Below are positions 36,015 to 46,833 of a stretch of DNA of 64,000 nt, piece by piece (within the stretch, counting starts at the first letter, position 1; each line of letters begins with the position of its first letter). Source of the stretch: Paraburkholderia phosphatilytica (lineage in GTDB: Bacteria > Pseudomonadota > Gammaproteobacteria > Burkholderiales > Burkholderiaceae); contig NZ_QQOA01000018.1 of the NCBI RefSeq assembly GCF_003443895.1, forward strand, positions 1 to 64,000. Reading direction: 5' to 3'. Made by a program: the position numbers and the translations under genes. Below the pieces are notes generated by a model. It was not told the origin of the DNA, made no database searches, and worked only from the letters and a program-made list of their open reading frames with translations.

Positions 36015-37286
36015 TCACTGCCGCCCTTCCCCATGCCCCAACACGACATACTTCATCGACGTCAGTCCTTCCAGCCCCACCGGCCCACGCGCATGGAGCT
36101 TATCGTTGGAAATCCCGATCTCCGCGCCAAGGCCAAATTCGAACCCATCGGCGAATCGGGTCGAAGCGTTCACCATCACGCTGGCCGAGTCGACTTCGCG
36201 CAGAAAGCGCATCGCGCGGTCGTGATCTTCGGTGACGATCGCATCCGTGTGATGCGAGCCGTATTCGTTGATGTGCGCGATCGCATCATCCAGACCGTCC
36301 ACCACCTTCACCGCCAGCACCGGCGCCAGGTATTCGGTGCGCCAGTCTTCCTCGGTCGCATCGACCAGCGGTGACACCCCCGCCGCAGACAGCACAGTAC
36401 GCGCCGCCGAGTCCACGCGAAGTTCGACGTCCTTCCCGCGATACAACCGCCCGAGCGCCGGCAGCACCTCGTTAGCAATCCCGTGCGCAACCAGCAGCGT
36501 CTCCATCGTGTTGCACGTACCGTAACGATGCGTCTTCGCGTTATCGCAAACGGTCATCGCCTTCGCGAGATCAGCACGATCATCGACGTACACATGGCAG
36601 ATTCCATCGAGGTGCTTGATCATCGGCACCCGCGATTCCTCAATCAGACGCGCGATGAGACTCTTACCCCCGCGCGGCACGATCACATCGACGTACTCGA
36701 TCATCGTGATCAGCTTGCCGACTGCCGCACGATCCGGCGTCTCGACCACCTGCACGGCATCCTGCGGCAAACCTGCCGCCGTCAAACCCTCGCCGATCAA
36801 ACGAGCAAGCGCCGTGTTGCACTCGATCGCCTCCGAGCCTCCGCGCAGAATCGTCGCGTTACCGGACTTCAGGCACAGCGCGGCTGCATCGATCGTCACG
36901 TTTGGCCGCGACTCGTAGATGATGCCGATCACGCCCAGCGGCACGCGCATCTGGCCGACCTGAATCCCGCTCGGCCGATACTTCAGATTGCTGATCTCGC
37001 CGATCGGATCCGCCAGCGACATCACCTGCCGCAACCCTTCGACCATCGTCTTCAGCGCCTTGTCCGACAGCGTCAGACGATCGATGAACGCAGCGTCGTG
37101 GCCTTTGTCTCGTGCCCGCGCGAGGTCCCGCGCATTCGCTTCCTTCAACAGTGCCGAATCGCGTTCGATCGCGTTGGCGATCGCTTCGAGCGCGGCGTTC
37201 TTCGCCGCCGTCGTCGCGCTCGCCATCGCCCGCGACGCCTTGCGCGCGCGGCGGCCGAGATCGGTCATGTACTGGTCGATGTCCAT
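36015..37286 (-). CDS. proA: Glutamate-5-semialdehyde dehydrogenase (gamma-glutamyl phosphate reductase)
   Basis: 423 residues, normal length. ProA makes glutamate semialdehyde for proline synthesis. The aldehyde-dehydrogenase-like fold shows IYESRPNVTIDAAALCLKSGN, VPRGGKSLI and the catalytic cysteine in HRYGTCNTMETLLV. The C-terminal NASTRFADGFEFGLGAEIGI is diagnostic. It follows holA in the leuS-lptE-holA-proA-hemJ strand. Confidence 0.97.
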   Translation of the reverse strand: MDIDQYMTDLGRRARKASRAMASATTAAKNAALEAIANAIERDSALLKEANARDLARARDKGHDAAFIDRLTLSDKALKTMVEGLRQVMSLADPIGEISNLKYRPSGIQVGQMRVPLGVIGIIYESRPNVTIDAAALCLKSGNATILRGGSEAIECNTALARLIGEGLTAAGLPQDAVQVVETPDRAAVGKLITMIEYVDVIVPRGGKSLIARLIEESRVPMIKHLDGICHVYVDDRADLAKAMTVCDNAKTHRYGTCNTMETLLVAHGIANEVLPALGRLYRGKDVELRVDSAARTVLSAAGVSPLVDATEEDWRTEYLAPVLAVKVVDGLDDAIAHINEYGSHHTDAIVTEDHDRAMRFLREVDSASVMVNASTRFADGFEFGLGAEIGISNDKLHARGPVGLEGLTSMKYVVLGHGEGRQ

Positions 37287-37368
37287 CGTGTGTCTCTACG
37301 GTAGTTCTGTGTTGTCGCAGGCGCGGACGGTGCGCCGCAAACCGCGCACCGTGCCGAGGTAGCACGTT

Positions 37369-38502
37369 TCAGACCGCGCGCTGTGAAGAAGAAGCACGCA
37401 TCGGCGGTCGCGGCGGCTTCGGCGACGACGGCGTATCGCTCGCGCGCGCAACCGTCATCGCGAGTTCGAACAGCCCATCCCACGGATCAGGCGGTGGGTC
37501 GTTACGATGATCCGAGCGCGCACCTGCGCCGCCCGACAGGCCCTTCACCTGCCGATCCAGCTTCGCCGCCAGCGCGAGGCCCTTCTCCAGCGCAACTTCA
37601 TTGATACGCGACAACGCCGGCCCGACGAGCCGCTCACGCGGCCCCCAAACCCGGTTCTCTCGCAGCAGCATCGGCAAAGGCTTGCCCGCAGCCACGCCAC
37701 GCTTCACGCGCAGCAGCATCCGCACTTCCTCGACGACGGCCCACAGCACGAGCACCAACGCCTCGCCTTCACCGCGCAGCCCATCGAGCATCCGCGTCAA
37801 ACGACTAACGTCGCCGGTCAGCATCGCCTCGTTGAGCTTGAACACGTCGTAGCGCGCGACATTGAGCACAGCGTCCTGCACCTGCTCGAGACTCAGCGCG
37901 CCAGCCGGATACAGCAGCCCGAGCTTCTGGATCTCCTGATGCGCGGCAAGCAGATTCCCTTCTACTCGCTCGGCAATGAACTGCAGCGCACGCCGGCCTT
38001 CATCGCCAGGCGCCACGCGCTGCTGTTGCTGCGCAAGCCGCTGACCAACCCACGCCGGCAACGCCGCCCGCTCGATCGGATCGACCTTCAGCGCCACACC
38101 CGCGTCCATCAGCGCCGTGAACCACGCGCCTTTCTGCGTGGCTGCATCGAGACGCGGCAGCGTGATCATGGTCAGCACATCCTGGTTGCCAGCTGCCGAC
38201 GACGCGAGCGCACGCAGCGCCTCGCCGCCATCCTTGCCAGGCTTCCCCGAAGGAATCCGCAGCTCGACCAGTTGCCGGTCGCCGAACAGCGACATCGACT
38301 GACTCGCGCCCAGCAGCGAACTCCAGTCGAAGCCACGCTCGACCGTGAACACCGAACGGTCCGTATAGCCAGCCGCACGCGCGCAAGCCCGAATCCGGTC
38401 GCACGCTTCCTGCACGAGCAGATGCTCGTCGCCATAGACGACGTACAAACTCGCGAGACCTTTCGCGAGGTGCGGTTCGAGCGCATCGAGTCGCAGTTGC
38501 AT
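37369..38502 (-). CDS. holA: DNA polymerase III subunit delta
   Basis: 377 residues. Delta opens the beta clamp within the clamp-loader complex. The N-terminal domain begins MQLRLDALEPHLAKGLASLYVVYGDE, the form LxxYLVxGDE found in the family, and a middle helical domain contains NLLAAHQEIQKLGLLYP. A C-terminal Pro/Ser/Arg-rich tail of about 40 residues looks disordered. It lies 45 bases after lptE, as in other Proteobacteria. Confidence 0.94.
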   Translation of the reverse strand: MQLRLDALEPHLAKGLASLYVVYGDEHLLVQEACDRIRACARAAGYTDRSVFTVERGFDWSSLLGASQSMSLFGDRQLVELRIPSGKPGKDGGEALRALASSAAGNQDVLTMITLPRLDAATQKGAWFTALMDAGVALKVDPIERAALPAWVGQRLAQQQQRVAPGDEGRRALQFIAERVEGNLLAAHQEIQKLGLLYPAGALSLEQVQDAVLNVARYDVFKLNEAMLTGDVSRLTRMLDGLRGEGEALVLVLWAVVEEVRMLLRVKRGVAAGKPLPMLLRENRVWGPRERLVGPALSRINEVALEKGLALAAKLDRQVKGLSGGAGARSDHRNDPPPDPWDGLFELAMTVARASDTPSSPKPPRPPMRASSSQRAV

Positions 38503-38547
38503 GAAGACAATGCCTGGGCGGTCAGTACAACATGAAAAACAAACCCA

Positions 38548-39102
38548 TCACAGCGGCGGCGGCGGCAACGGCGCGCGCGGCGAAATGCCCGGCACCGTCT
38601 GGCCCGGAGCCGGATGCAGCGAGTGCACCACGCCGAGACGCCGTGTCAGCTGATCGACCGCGTCGTTCTGCATATCGGCGAACAGCACGTCGCTTTCGGC
38701 GGCCTTCGCCTGCGAGAACTGGTCGCTATACGTCATCGCGCGGTTGAGGTGGATCGAGCTCGGCGGAATCAGCACGGTGCCGTCCTTGCCGGTGAGCGAG
38801 TAGTTCAGCGCGTAGTCGAGCTCATACTCTTCGACCACACCGAGCGAGCTGAGCGTCAGCACACCGGTACCGCGCGATTCGCTGACGTTCAGGATCGCGT
38901 CCGCATTCGCCGCGGAACTCACGATCACCGTATCGCTGCCACCCTGCACCATCCGCGTCAGACGCGCGGCGACAGGCGCCGGCGCGCCGTTGATCACGAG
39001 GCGCTTGAACGCGTAATCCTGCTGGCCGCGCAGCTGAAAACCGCACGCCGAAAGCACCGACACGCCGCACGCCAGCACCAGAAACATCAATCTGCGAGTC
39101 AC
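38548..39102 (-). CDS. lptE: LPS-assembly lipoprotein LptE
   Basis: 184 residues. The N-terminus is a lipoprotein signal with lipobox LSAC (Cys20), then GFQLRG, the standard beginning of mature LptE. LptE plugs the LptD barrel and helps insert LPS in the outer membrane. GTG at 39102 is chosen because AGGAGC lies eight bases upstream; a longer form starting at 39147 would translate a tandem DNA repeat, and an ATG at codon 6 is also possible. A Pro-rich C-terminal tail follows. Between leuS and holA, as in many Proteobacteria. Confidence 0.9.
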   Translation of the reverse strand: MTRRLMFLVLACGVSVLSACGFQLRGQQDYAFKRLVINGAPAPVAARLTRMVQGGSDTVIVSSAANADAILNVSESRGTGVLTLSSLGVVEEYELDYALNYSLTGKDGTVLIPPSSIHLNRAMTYSDQFSQAKAAESDVLFADMQNDAVDQLTRRLGVVHSLHPAPGQTVPGISPRAPLPPPPL

Positions 39103-39121
39103 ATTCGCTCCTGTTGCGCGA

Positions 39122-39149
39122 CCAGACAAATCAGACAAATCAGACAAAC
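39122..39149. repeat. Three tandem copies of a 9-base unit
   Basis: CAGACAAAT is repeated three times, the last copy ending AAAC, in the 58-base gap between leuS and lptE. It would encode SDLSDLS on the minus strand if lptE used an upstream start. Confidence 0.7.
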
Positions 39150-39160
39150 CCGAGGCCGCG

Positions 39161-41755
<2,595 letters not shown>

Positions 41756-41933
41756 GGTGTGTGGATCGCCGGGCCCGGTGCCGATGCACCGCGCCATCGT
41801 GCTTCTGATGGATTTGAGATGTCGCTTCCCCGGACGACGGGGAAAGGGCTGATTATACCGCCCGATATGGGCGACGGCGCCGCAGGGGCGGCACGTTGGC
41901 CAGATGGACGAGGGGTGCTGGGCGTTGCGTGCG

Positions 41934-42386
41934 TCAGTGGCCGTTGTCGCCCTGGCCGCTGCCCTGCTGCGGTAGCTCCGTCACGAACCCCAGCCGCTCG
42001 ACGCCTGCCTGCTGCGCCGCGCCCATCACCTGCGCGATCACGTCGTAGCGCGTATCGCGCGCGGCGCGCAGATGAATTTCCGGCTGATCCGTCGCGGACG
42101 CCCTGCCCGCCTGCACGAGACGCGAGCGCACTTCGTCCATCGTCTGCTGCGTGCCGTCCCAGTAGAGCTTGCCGGCAGCGTCGATGGATAGCGTGATGGT
42201 CTGCGGCGTCTGCCGCGCGGCCGGCGACGCGACCTTCGGCAAGTCGAGCCGGATCGCGTGTGTGAAAAGCGGTGCCGTGATGATGAAGATGACGAGCAGC
42301 ACGAGCATCACGTCGATCAGCGGCGTCATGTTGATGTCCGCCATCGGTGCTGCCTGCTGCCTGTTTTCGAGTCCGCCGAATGCCAT
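41934..42386 (-). CDS. exbD: ExbD/TolR family biopolymer transport protein
   Basis: 150 residues. One membrane helix (about 21-40) carries the proton-pathway aspartate in NMTPLIDVMLVLLVIFII; the rest is a periplasmic domain. With ExbB it forms a proton-driven motor. AAGGAG precedes the ATG at 42386. It lies 11 bases after exbB. No tonB is nearby, so service to TonB or to TolA-like partners cannot be decided from context alone. Confidence 0.92.
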   Translation of the reverse strand: MAFGGLENRQQAAPMADINMTPLIDVMLVLLVIFIITAPLFTHAIRLDLPKVASPAARQTPQTITLSIDAAGKLYWDGTQQTMDEVRSRLVQAGRASATDQPEIHLRAARDTRYDVIAQVMGAAQQAGVERLGFVTELPQQGSGQGDNGH

Positions 42387-42397
42387 CCCGAACTCCT

Positions 42398-43165
42398 TCA
42401 ATGCTGCGAAACGTCGCTCGACTGAACCTCGGGCGCCGGCCGCACGGTATTGGAAGACGACATCGACGTCACCGTATGTGCCGGCTGCGTAGATGCCGCC
42501 GCGGACGAAGGCGGACACACGTACGCATGCAGATCGTGCGCGAAGCCATCGAGATCCTCCGACACCTGCCGCGCGATCCGCCCGAGCACGTTGTACGCGA
42601 GCACCGCGGGAATCGCGACCACGAGCCCGAACGCGGTCATGATCAGCGCCTCGCCGACCGGACCCGCGACGTTTTCGATCATCGCCTGCCCGCTCTCCGC
42701 GATGCTGCCGAGCGCGTGATAGATGCCCCACACGGTGCCGAGCAGGCCGACGAACGGCGCCGTGCTCCCCACCGACGCCAGCAGCACCTGCCCGAACTCC
42801 AGCCGCCGCTGCGACGCGTGCAGCGCCTGCCGAAGCGCGCGCAGCACGCGTTCGCTGCGCTCCACCTTGCCGAGCAGCGCGCCGGGCATGTCCGCTTCGG
42901 CCGCGTGCAGCGCCGCCTCGGCGAGCGGTGCGAACACGCGCTCACGATCGGCGATCCGCAAGGTCGCTATACCGTCCGACAAAGTCGGCGCACGCCAGAA
43001 CAGCGCGACCGCGCGCGGCCCCTGGCGGCGCGCGCGCGTGAGGATCCAGCTCTTGACGATCAGGAAGCACCAGCTCGCCACCGACATCGCCAGCAGCACG
43101 TACGCCACGCCATGCGTGACGGCGTCGCTGGTTTCGAGGTAGTGGAAGATGCCGGTGGTTGCCAT
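42398..43165 (-). CDS. exbB: ExbB/MotA/TolQ family proton channel protein
   Basis: 255 residues with membrane segments near 18-38, 125-148 and 168-190. The channel motif STAPFVGLLGTVWGIYHAL and the later EALIMTAFGLVVAIPAVLAYN are typical. It pairs with the following exbD to energise outer-membrane transport. The last 30 residues are Ser/Thr/Pro-rich and probably disordered. It lies 94 bases after dapB on the same strand. Confidence 0.93.
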   Translation of the reverse strand: MATTGIFHYLETSDAVTHGVAYVLLAMSVASWCFLIVKSWILTRARRQGPRAVALFWRAPTLSDGIATLRIADRERVFAPLAEAALHAAEADMPGALLGKVERSERVLRALRQALHASQRRLEFGQVLLASVGSTAPFVGLLGTVWGIYHALGSIAESGQAMIENVAGPVGEALIMTAFGLVVAIPAVLAYNVLGRIARQVSEDLDGFAHDLHAYVCPPSSAAASTQPAHTVTSMSSSNTVRPAPEVQSSDVSQH

Positions 43166-43259
43166 CGAACGTTGGAACCTCGCGGTTGGGTCAGAGAGAA
43201 AAGGCAGGTGGTACGTAGTAACGCACCACCGCCGATGTCGCTGCAGGCCAGGCTACGCG

Positions 43260-44057
43260 TCAGCGCAGCCCGAGCACGTCCTGCATGTCGAAGAGGCCGC
43301 TCGCGTGGCCTTCGAGGAAGCGCACGGCGCGCAGCGCGCCCTGTGCGTAAGACTGGCGGCTCGCCGACTTGTGCGTGATCTCGATACGCTCGCCGATGCC
43401 GGCAAACAGCACCGTGTGATCGCCGACGATGTCGCCGCCGCGAATGGCCGAAAAGCCAATCGTGGACGGATCGCGCTCGCCGGTGATGCCCTCGCGACCA
43501 TACACCGCAACGTCGTCGAGCTTGCGCCCGAGCGCGCCCGCGACCGCCTCGCCCATCATCAGCGCGGTGCCCGACGGCGCATCGATCTTGTGACGGTGAT
43601 GCGCCTCGATGATCTCGATGTCATAGCCGTGCGAGAAATGCTGCGCGGCGTACTCGAGCAGCTTCAGCGTCACGTTCACGCCGACGCTCATGTTCGCCGC
43701 GAACATGATGGCGATCTTGCCCGCCGCGGCGCGCATCTCGGCTTTCTGCTCGTTGCTGAAGCCGGTCGTACCGATGACGAGTTTCACGCCATGCTTCTGC
43801 GCGGCCGCGATGTGCTGCATCGTGCCTTCAGGACGCGTGAAGTCGATCAGGTAATCGGCTTCGCCGAATACGCGGTCGATGTCGTCGGTCAGCACGACGC
43901 CCGTCTGTTTGCCGAGGAATGCGCCCGCGTCCTGGCCGAGATGCGGCGAGCCAGCACGGTCGAGCGCGCCGGCGAGCGTCGCATCGGGATCGTTGAGGAC
44001 AGTTTCGACGAGCATCCGGCCCATACGGCCGGACGCCCCAGCAATGGCAATCTTCAT
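43260..44057 (-). CDS. dapB: 4-hydroxy-tetrahydrodipicolinate reductase
   Basis: 265 residues. DapB acts in lysine and diaminopimelate synthesis. The nucleotide-binding start is MKIAIAGASGRMGRML, and the substrate loop and catalytic pair appear in EIIEAHHRHKIDAPSGTAL. It follows bamE by seven bases on the same strand. Confidence 0.97.
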   Translation of the reverse strand: MKIAIAGASGRMGRMLVETVLNDPDATLAGALDRAGSPHLGQDAGAFLGKQTGVVLTDDIDRVFGEADYLIDFTRPEGTMQHIAAAQKHGVKLVIGTTGFSNEQKAEMRAAAGKIAIMFAANMSVGVNVTLKLLEYAAQHFSHGYDIEIIEAHHRHKIDAPSGTALMMGEAVAGALGRKLDDVAVYGREGITGERDPSTIGFSAIRGGDIVGDHTVLFAGIGERIEITHKSASRQSYAQGALRAVRFLEGHASGLFDMQDVLGLR

Positions 44058-44064
44058 GGCGAAA

Positions 44065-44955
44065 TCAGCTACCCGTTCCCGGTGTGGTCGAGTTGGTCGA
44101 GTTCGTGTTGTTGTTCGGCGCACCGCTGTCGCCGCTGCCGCTACCCGTCGGGCCGACCGGGTTCTCCTGGCCCTGCCCCTGGAAGGTAGGCTGCGGCGGA
44201 CGCTGGAGCTGGATCTGCGGCGTGGCCGGCGAGATCGTGCCCGGCGGCATGTCGACGCTCGGGTTGCCCGCGCGCACCGACGGCGTCTGCCGGCCGGTCG
44301 GCGCCTGCACCGCTTCCGTTGCGCGGTTCGCGGCGGCGGCGGCCTGCGCGTTCGGGCTCGTGTCCGGCAATGCGGCGGCGGCTGCCGCTGCATCCGTAGA
44401 CGGCGAACGCGTCGCGTCCTGCGTCGACGTGGCCGACGAAGCCGCGGTGGCCGGCGGCAGCGCGGCGATACCGCTTGCCGCTGCTGGCGCGCTGGCCGGC
44501 TTCGGAGCGGCGACCTTCTTGCCCTTGCGGTCGCCGTCGATGTCCGCGAGCAGTTCGAGGTTCGACGGCAGATCTTCACCGCCGCTCCAGCTCGAAACCG
44601 TGTCGCCGCCGAAGTTCACGATGAAGTCACGCTGCTGCACGACCGAGGTCGAGCCGCGCTTGAAATAGAAAACGTAGTCCCAGCGGTCTGCATGGAACAT
44701 GTCGGTCAGCAATGGCGTACCGAGCAGGCGACGCACCTGGTCGCGCGTCATGCCGATCTTCATCTGTGCGGCCATTTCGCTCGATACGAAGTTGCCCTGA
44801 ACGATGGTGATGCGGTACGGCGTGATGCTTTGCGCGATCTTCTGCGACACGCTGTCATACGTCGAGCATCCGGCCAGCGCCGCGATGGCCGCGGCAGCGA
44901 TCAAGGTGCTCCGCACGCGGCTCCCCCGATAGATCAATAAAGATTTTGAAATCAT
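44065..44955 (-). CDS. bamE: Outer-membrane assembly lipoprotein BamE with a long C-terminal tail
   Basis: 296 residues. The lipobox ALAGC places the lipidated residue at Cys30, and the SmpA/OmlA domain spans about 38-140 (PYRITIVQGNFV, then QVRRLLGTPLLTDMFHADRWDYVFYF). BamE stabilises the BAM complex that folds outer-membrane proteins. From about residue 148 a low-complexity Ala/Pro/Thr/Ser/Asn-rich tail of roughly 150 residues follows, absent from the compact E. coli protein (about 113 residues). Start MISKSLLIYRG at 44955 gives a normal lipoprotein signal. It is divergent from fur and followed by dapB. Confidence 0.93.
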   Translation of the reverse strand: MISKSLLIYRGSRVRSTLIAAAAIAALAGCSTYDSVSQKIAQSITPYRITIVQGNFVSSEMAAQMKIGMTRDQVRRLLGTPLLTDMFHADRWDYVFYFKRGSTSVVQQRDFIVNFGGDTVSSWSGGEDLPSNLELLADIDGDRKGKKVAAPKPASAPAAASGIAALPPATAASSATSTQDATRSPSTDAAAAAAALPDTSPNAQAAAAANRATEAVQAPTGRQTPSVRAGNPSVDMPPGTISPATPQIQLQRPPQPTFQGQGQENPVGPTGSGSGDSGAPNNNTNSTNSTTPGTGS

Positions 44956-45079
44956 TTCCCTCACCGTGCGGGCAGCAAAGAGGCCGCGCGTCGTTCGTTC
45001 CATCAAAGGTGGCAGTGACCAGAACCGCAAAAACGCATTACTATTAGAACCCTGCATTGTACTCTAGGGATCCCTTGAC

Positions 45080-45508
45080 ATGACCAATCCAACCGATCTC
45101 AAGAATATCGGGCTCAAGGCGACCCTTCCGCGCCTGAAGATTCTCGAGATATTCCAGCATAGCCCCGTGCGTCACCTCACTGCGGAAGACGTGTACCGCA
45201 GCCTGCTGCACGAGGAACTCGACATCGGGCTTGCCACCGTCTACCGCGTGCTCACCCAGTTCGAGCAGGCTGGTCTCCTCACGCGCAGCAACTTCGAATC
45301 CGGCAAGGCCGTGTTCGAACTCAACGAGGGGTCGCACCACGACCACCTGGTGTGTCTCGACTGCGGGCTCGTCGAAGAATTTTTCGACCCCGAAATCGAA
45401 AACCGCCAGCAGATGATCGCGAAGGAACGCGGCTTCAAACTGCAGGAGCACGCGCTCGCTCTCTATGGCGCCTGCACGAAGGAAAAGTGCCCGCATCGCA
45501 AGCACTGA
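45080..45508 (+). CDS. fur: Ferric uptake regulator Fur
   Basis: 142 residues. The winged helix covers about 1-83 (LKILEIFQHSPVRHLTAEDVYRSLL). The metal sites are in GSHHDHLVCLDCG and the C-terminal CTKEKCPHRKH. Iron-loaded Fur represses iron-uptake genes. It is divergent from bamE, with a perfect ten-base palindrome AGGGATCCCT in the short space between them. Confidence 0.97.
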   Translation: MTNPTDLKNIGLKATLPRLKILEIFQHSPVRHLTAEDVYRSLLHEELDIGLATVYRVLTQFEQAGLLTRSNFESGKAVFELNEGSHHDHLVCLDCGLVEEFFDPEIENRQQMIAKERGFKLQEHALALYGACTKEKCPHRKH

Positions 45509-45528
45509 CGAAACACGCCGAAAGATTC

Positions 45529-45563
45529 GGCCCGGCAGGCAGCGCCTGACCGGGCCTTTCTTT
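45529..45563 (+). terminator. Intrinsic terminator after fur
   Basis: GGCCCGG-CAGGC / GCCTG-A-CCGGGCC hairpin (45529-45556) followed by a T-rich tract TTTCTTTT. Confidence 0.9.
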
Positions 45564-45631
45564 TGACCCGCTGCTGCCGCGCTTCGCAGATGATGCGAGC
45601 GCGGTTCGCGCGCCCGCCACAGTACCAGACG

Positions 45632-45657
45632 TAAAAAAGCCGCTCCAGCGGAGCGGC
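45632..45657 (-). terminator. Intrinsic terminator after gapA
   Basis: GCCGCTCC / GGAGCGGC with a three-base loop, followed on the minus strand by six T, about 70 bases past the gapA stop. Confidence 0.88.
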
Positions 45658-45725
45658 CCTACAGCACCTGTCACGCGAGACGCTTCGACACGCGAAGCGC
45701 CCGCGCTTCATGCTTGTTTCGCGCT

Positions 45726-46736
45726 TTACTTCGCGGTGGCGAGCGCGACGGCCGTGTCGAGCATGCGGTTCGAGAAGCCCCACTCGTTGTCGTACCAGCT
45801 CGACACCTTCACGAGACGGCCCGACACCTTCGTGAGCGTTGCATCGAACGTCGACGAAGCCGGGTTGTGGTTGAAGTCGATCGACACCAGCGGCGCGGCG
45901 TTGTAACCGAGGATGCCCTTCAGCGCACCTTCCGATGCTTCCTTCATGATCGCGTTCACTTCCTCGACCGTCGTATCGCGCTTTGCGATGAACGACAGAT
46001 CGACGATCGACACGTTGATCGTCGGAACGCGGATCGCGTAGCCGTCGAGCTTGCCGTTCAGTTCCGGCAGCACGAGACCGACCGCCGACGCAGCGCCCGT
46101 CTTCGTCGGGATCTGGCTGTGCGTGGCCGAGCGCGCGCGACGCAGGTCTTCGTGGTACACGTCGGTCAGCACCTGGTCGTTCGTGTACGCGTGGATCGTC
46201 GTCATCAGGCCGCTTTCGAGGCCGATCCTGTCGTTCAGCGGCTTCACCAGCGGTGCGAGGCAGTTGGTCGTGCACGATGCGTTCGAGATGACCGTGTCCG
46301 ATGCCTTCAGCACGTTGTGATTCACGCCGTAGACGATCGTAGCGTCCACATCCTTGCCGCCCGGCGCCGAGATGATCACCTTCTTCGCGCCGCCCTTGAT
46401 GTGCGCGCTCGCCTTTTCCTTCGTCGTGAAGAAGCCCGTGCATTCCATCACGACGTCGACGCCCAGTTCGCCCCACGGCAGCTCGGCCGGGTTGCGGTTC
46501 GCGAGCACGCGGATCTTGTCGCCGTTGACGATGAGGTTCTCGCCATCAACCGCGATTTCGCCCGGGAACTTGCCGTGCGCCGTGTCGTACTGCGTCAGAT
46601 GCGCGTTCGTCTTCGCATCGCCCAGATCGTTGATCGCCACGAACTCGATGTCGTGCTTCTTGCCGTTTTCATAGAAGGCGCGCAGCGTGTTGCGGCCGAT
46701 CCGGCCGTAGCCGTTGATTGCGACGCGAATCGTCAT
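45726..46736 (-). CDS. gapA: Glyceraldehyde-3-phosphate dehydrogenase (type I)
   Basis: 336 residues. The Rossmann motif is INGYGRIGRNTLRAF, and the catalytic Cys155 lies in SNASCTTNCLAPL with the partner histidine near VSRL-type segments downstream. The C-terminus WYDNEWGFSNRMLDTAV is typical. The NAD-binding Asp near residue 37 (INDLGD) suggests NAD use. It lies downstream of tkt on the same strand, joining pentose and glycolytic flow. Confidence 0.97.
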   Translation of the reverse strand: MTIRVAINGYGRIGRNTLRAFYENGKKHDIEFVAINDLGDAKTNAHLTQYDTAHGKFPGEIAVDGENLIVNGDKIRVLANRNPAELPWGELGVDVVMECTGFFTTKEKASAHIKGGAKKVIISAPGGKDVDATIVYGVNHNVLKASDTVISNASCTTNCLAPLVKPLNDRIGLESGLMTTIHAYTNDQVLTDVYHEDLRRARSATHSQIPTKTGAASAVGLVLPELNGKLDGYAIRVPTINVSIVDLSFIAKRDTTVEEVNAIMKEASEGALKGILGYNAAPLVSIDFNHNPASSTFDATLTKVSGRLVKVSSWYDNEWGFSNRMLDTAVALATAK

Positions 46737-46833
46737 GATCTATCTCCTGATGGCTGAAAAAATAGGTGCATGGGCCTTACGGCAACCCGCCCGCGCGCCG
46801 CCGGGGCAGGCGGCGCTGCGGCTTTGATTCCGG

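Noticed and set aside
45066..45075. Fur box between fur and bamE
   Set aside because: The palindrome AGGGATCCCT is only ten bases and does not resemble the GATAATGATAATCATTATC Fur consensus, so no autoregulatory site is claimed.
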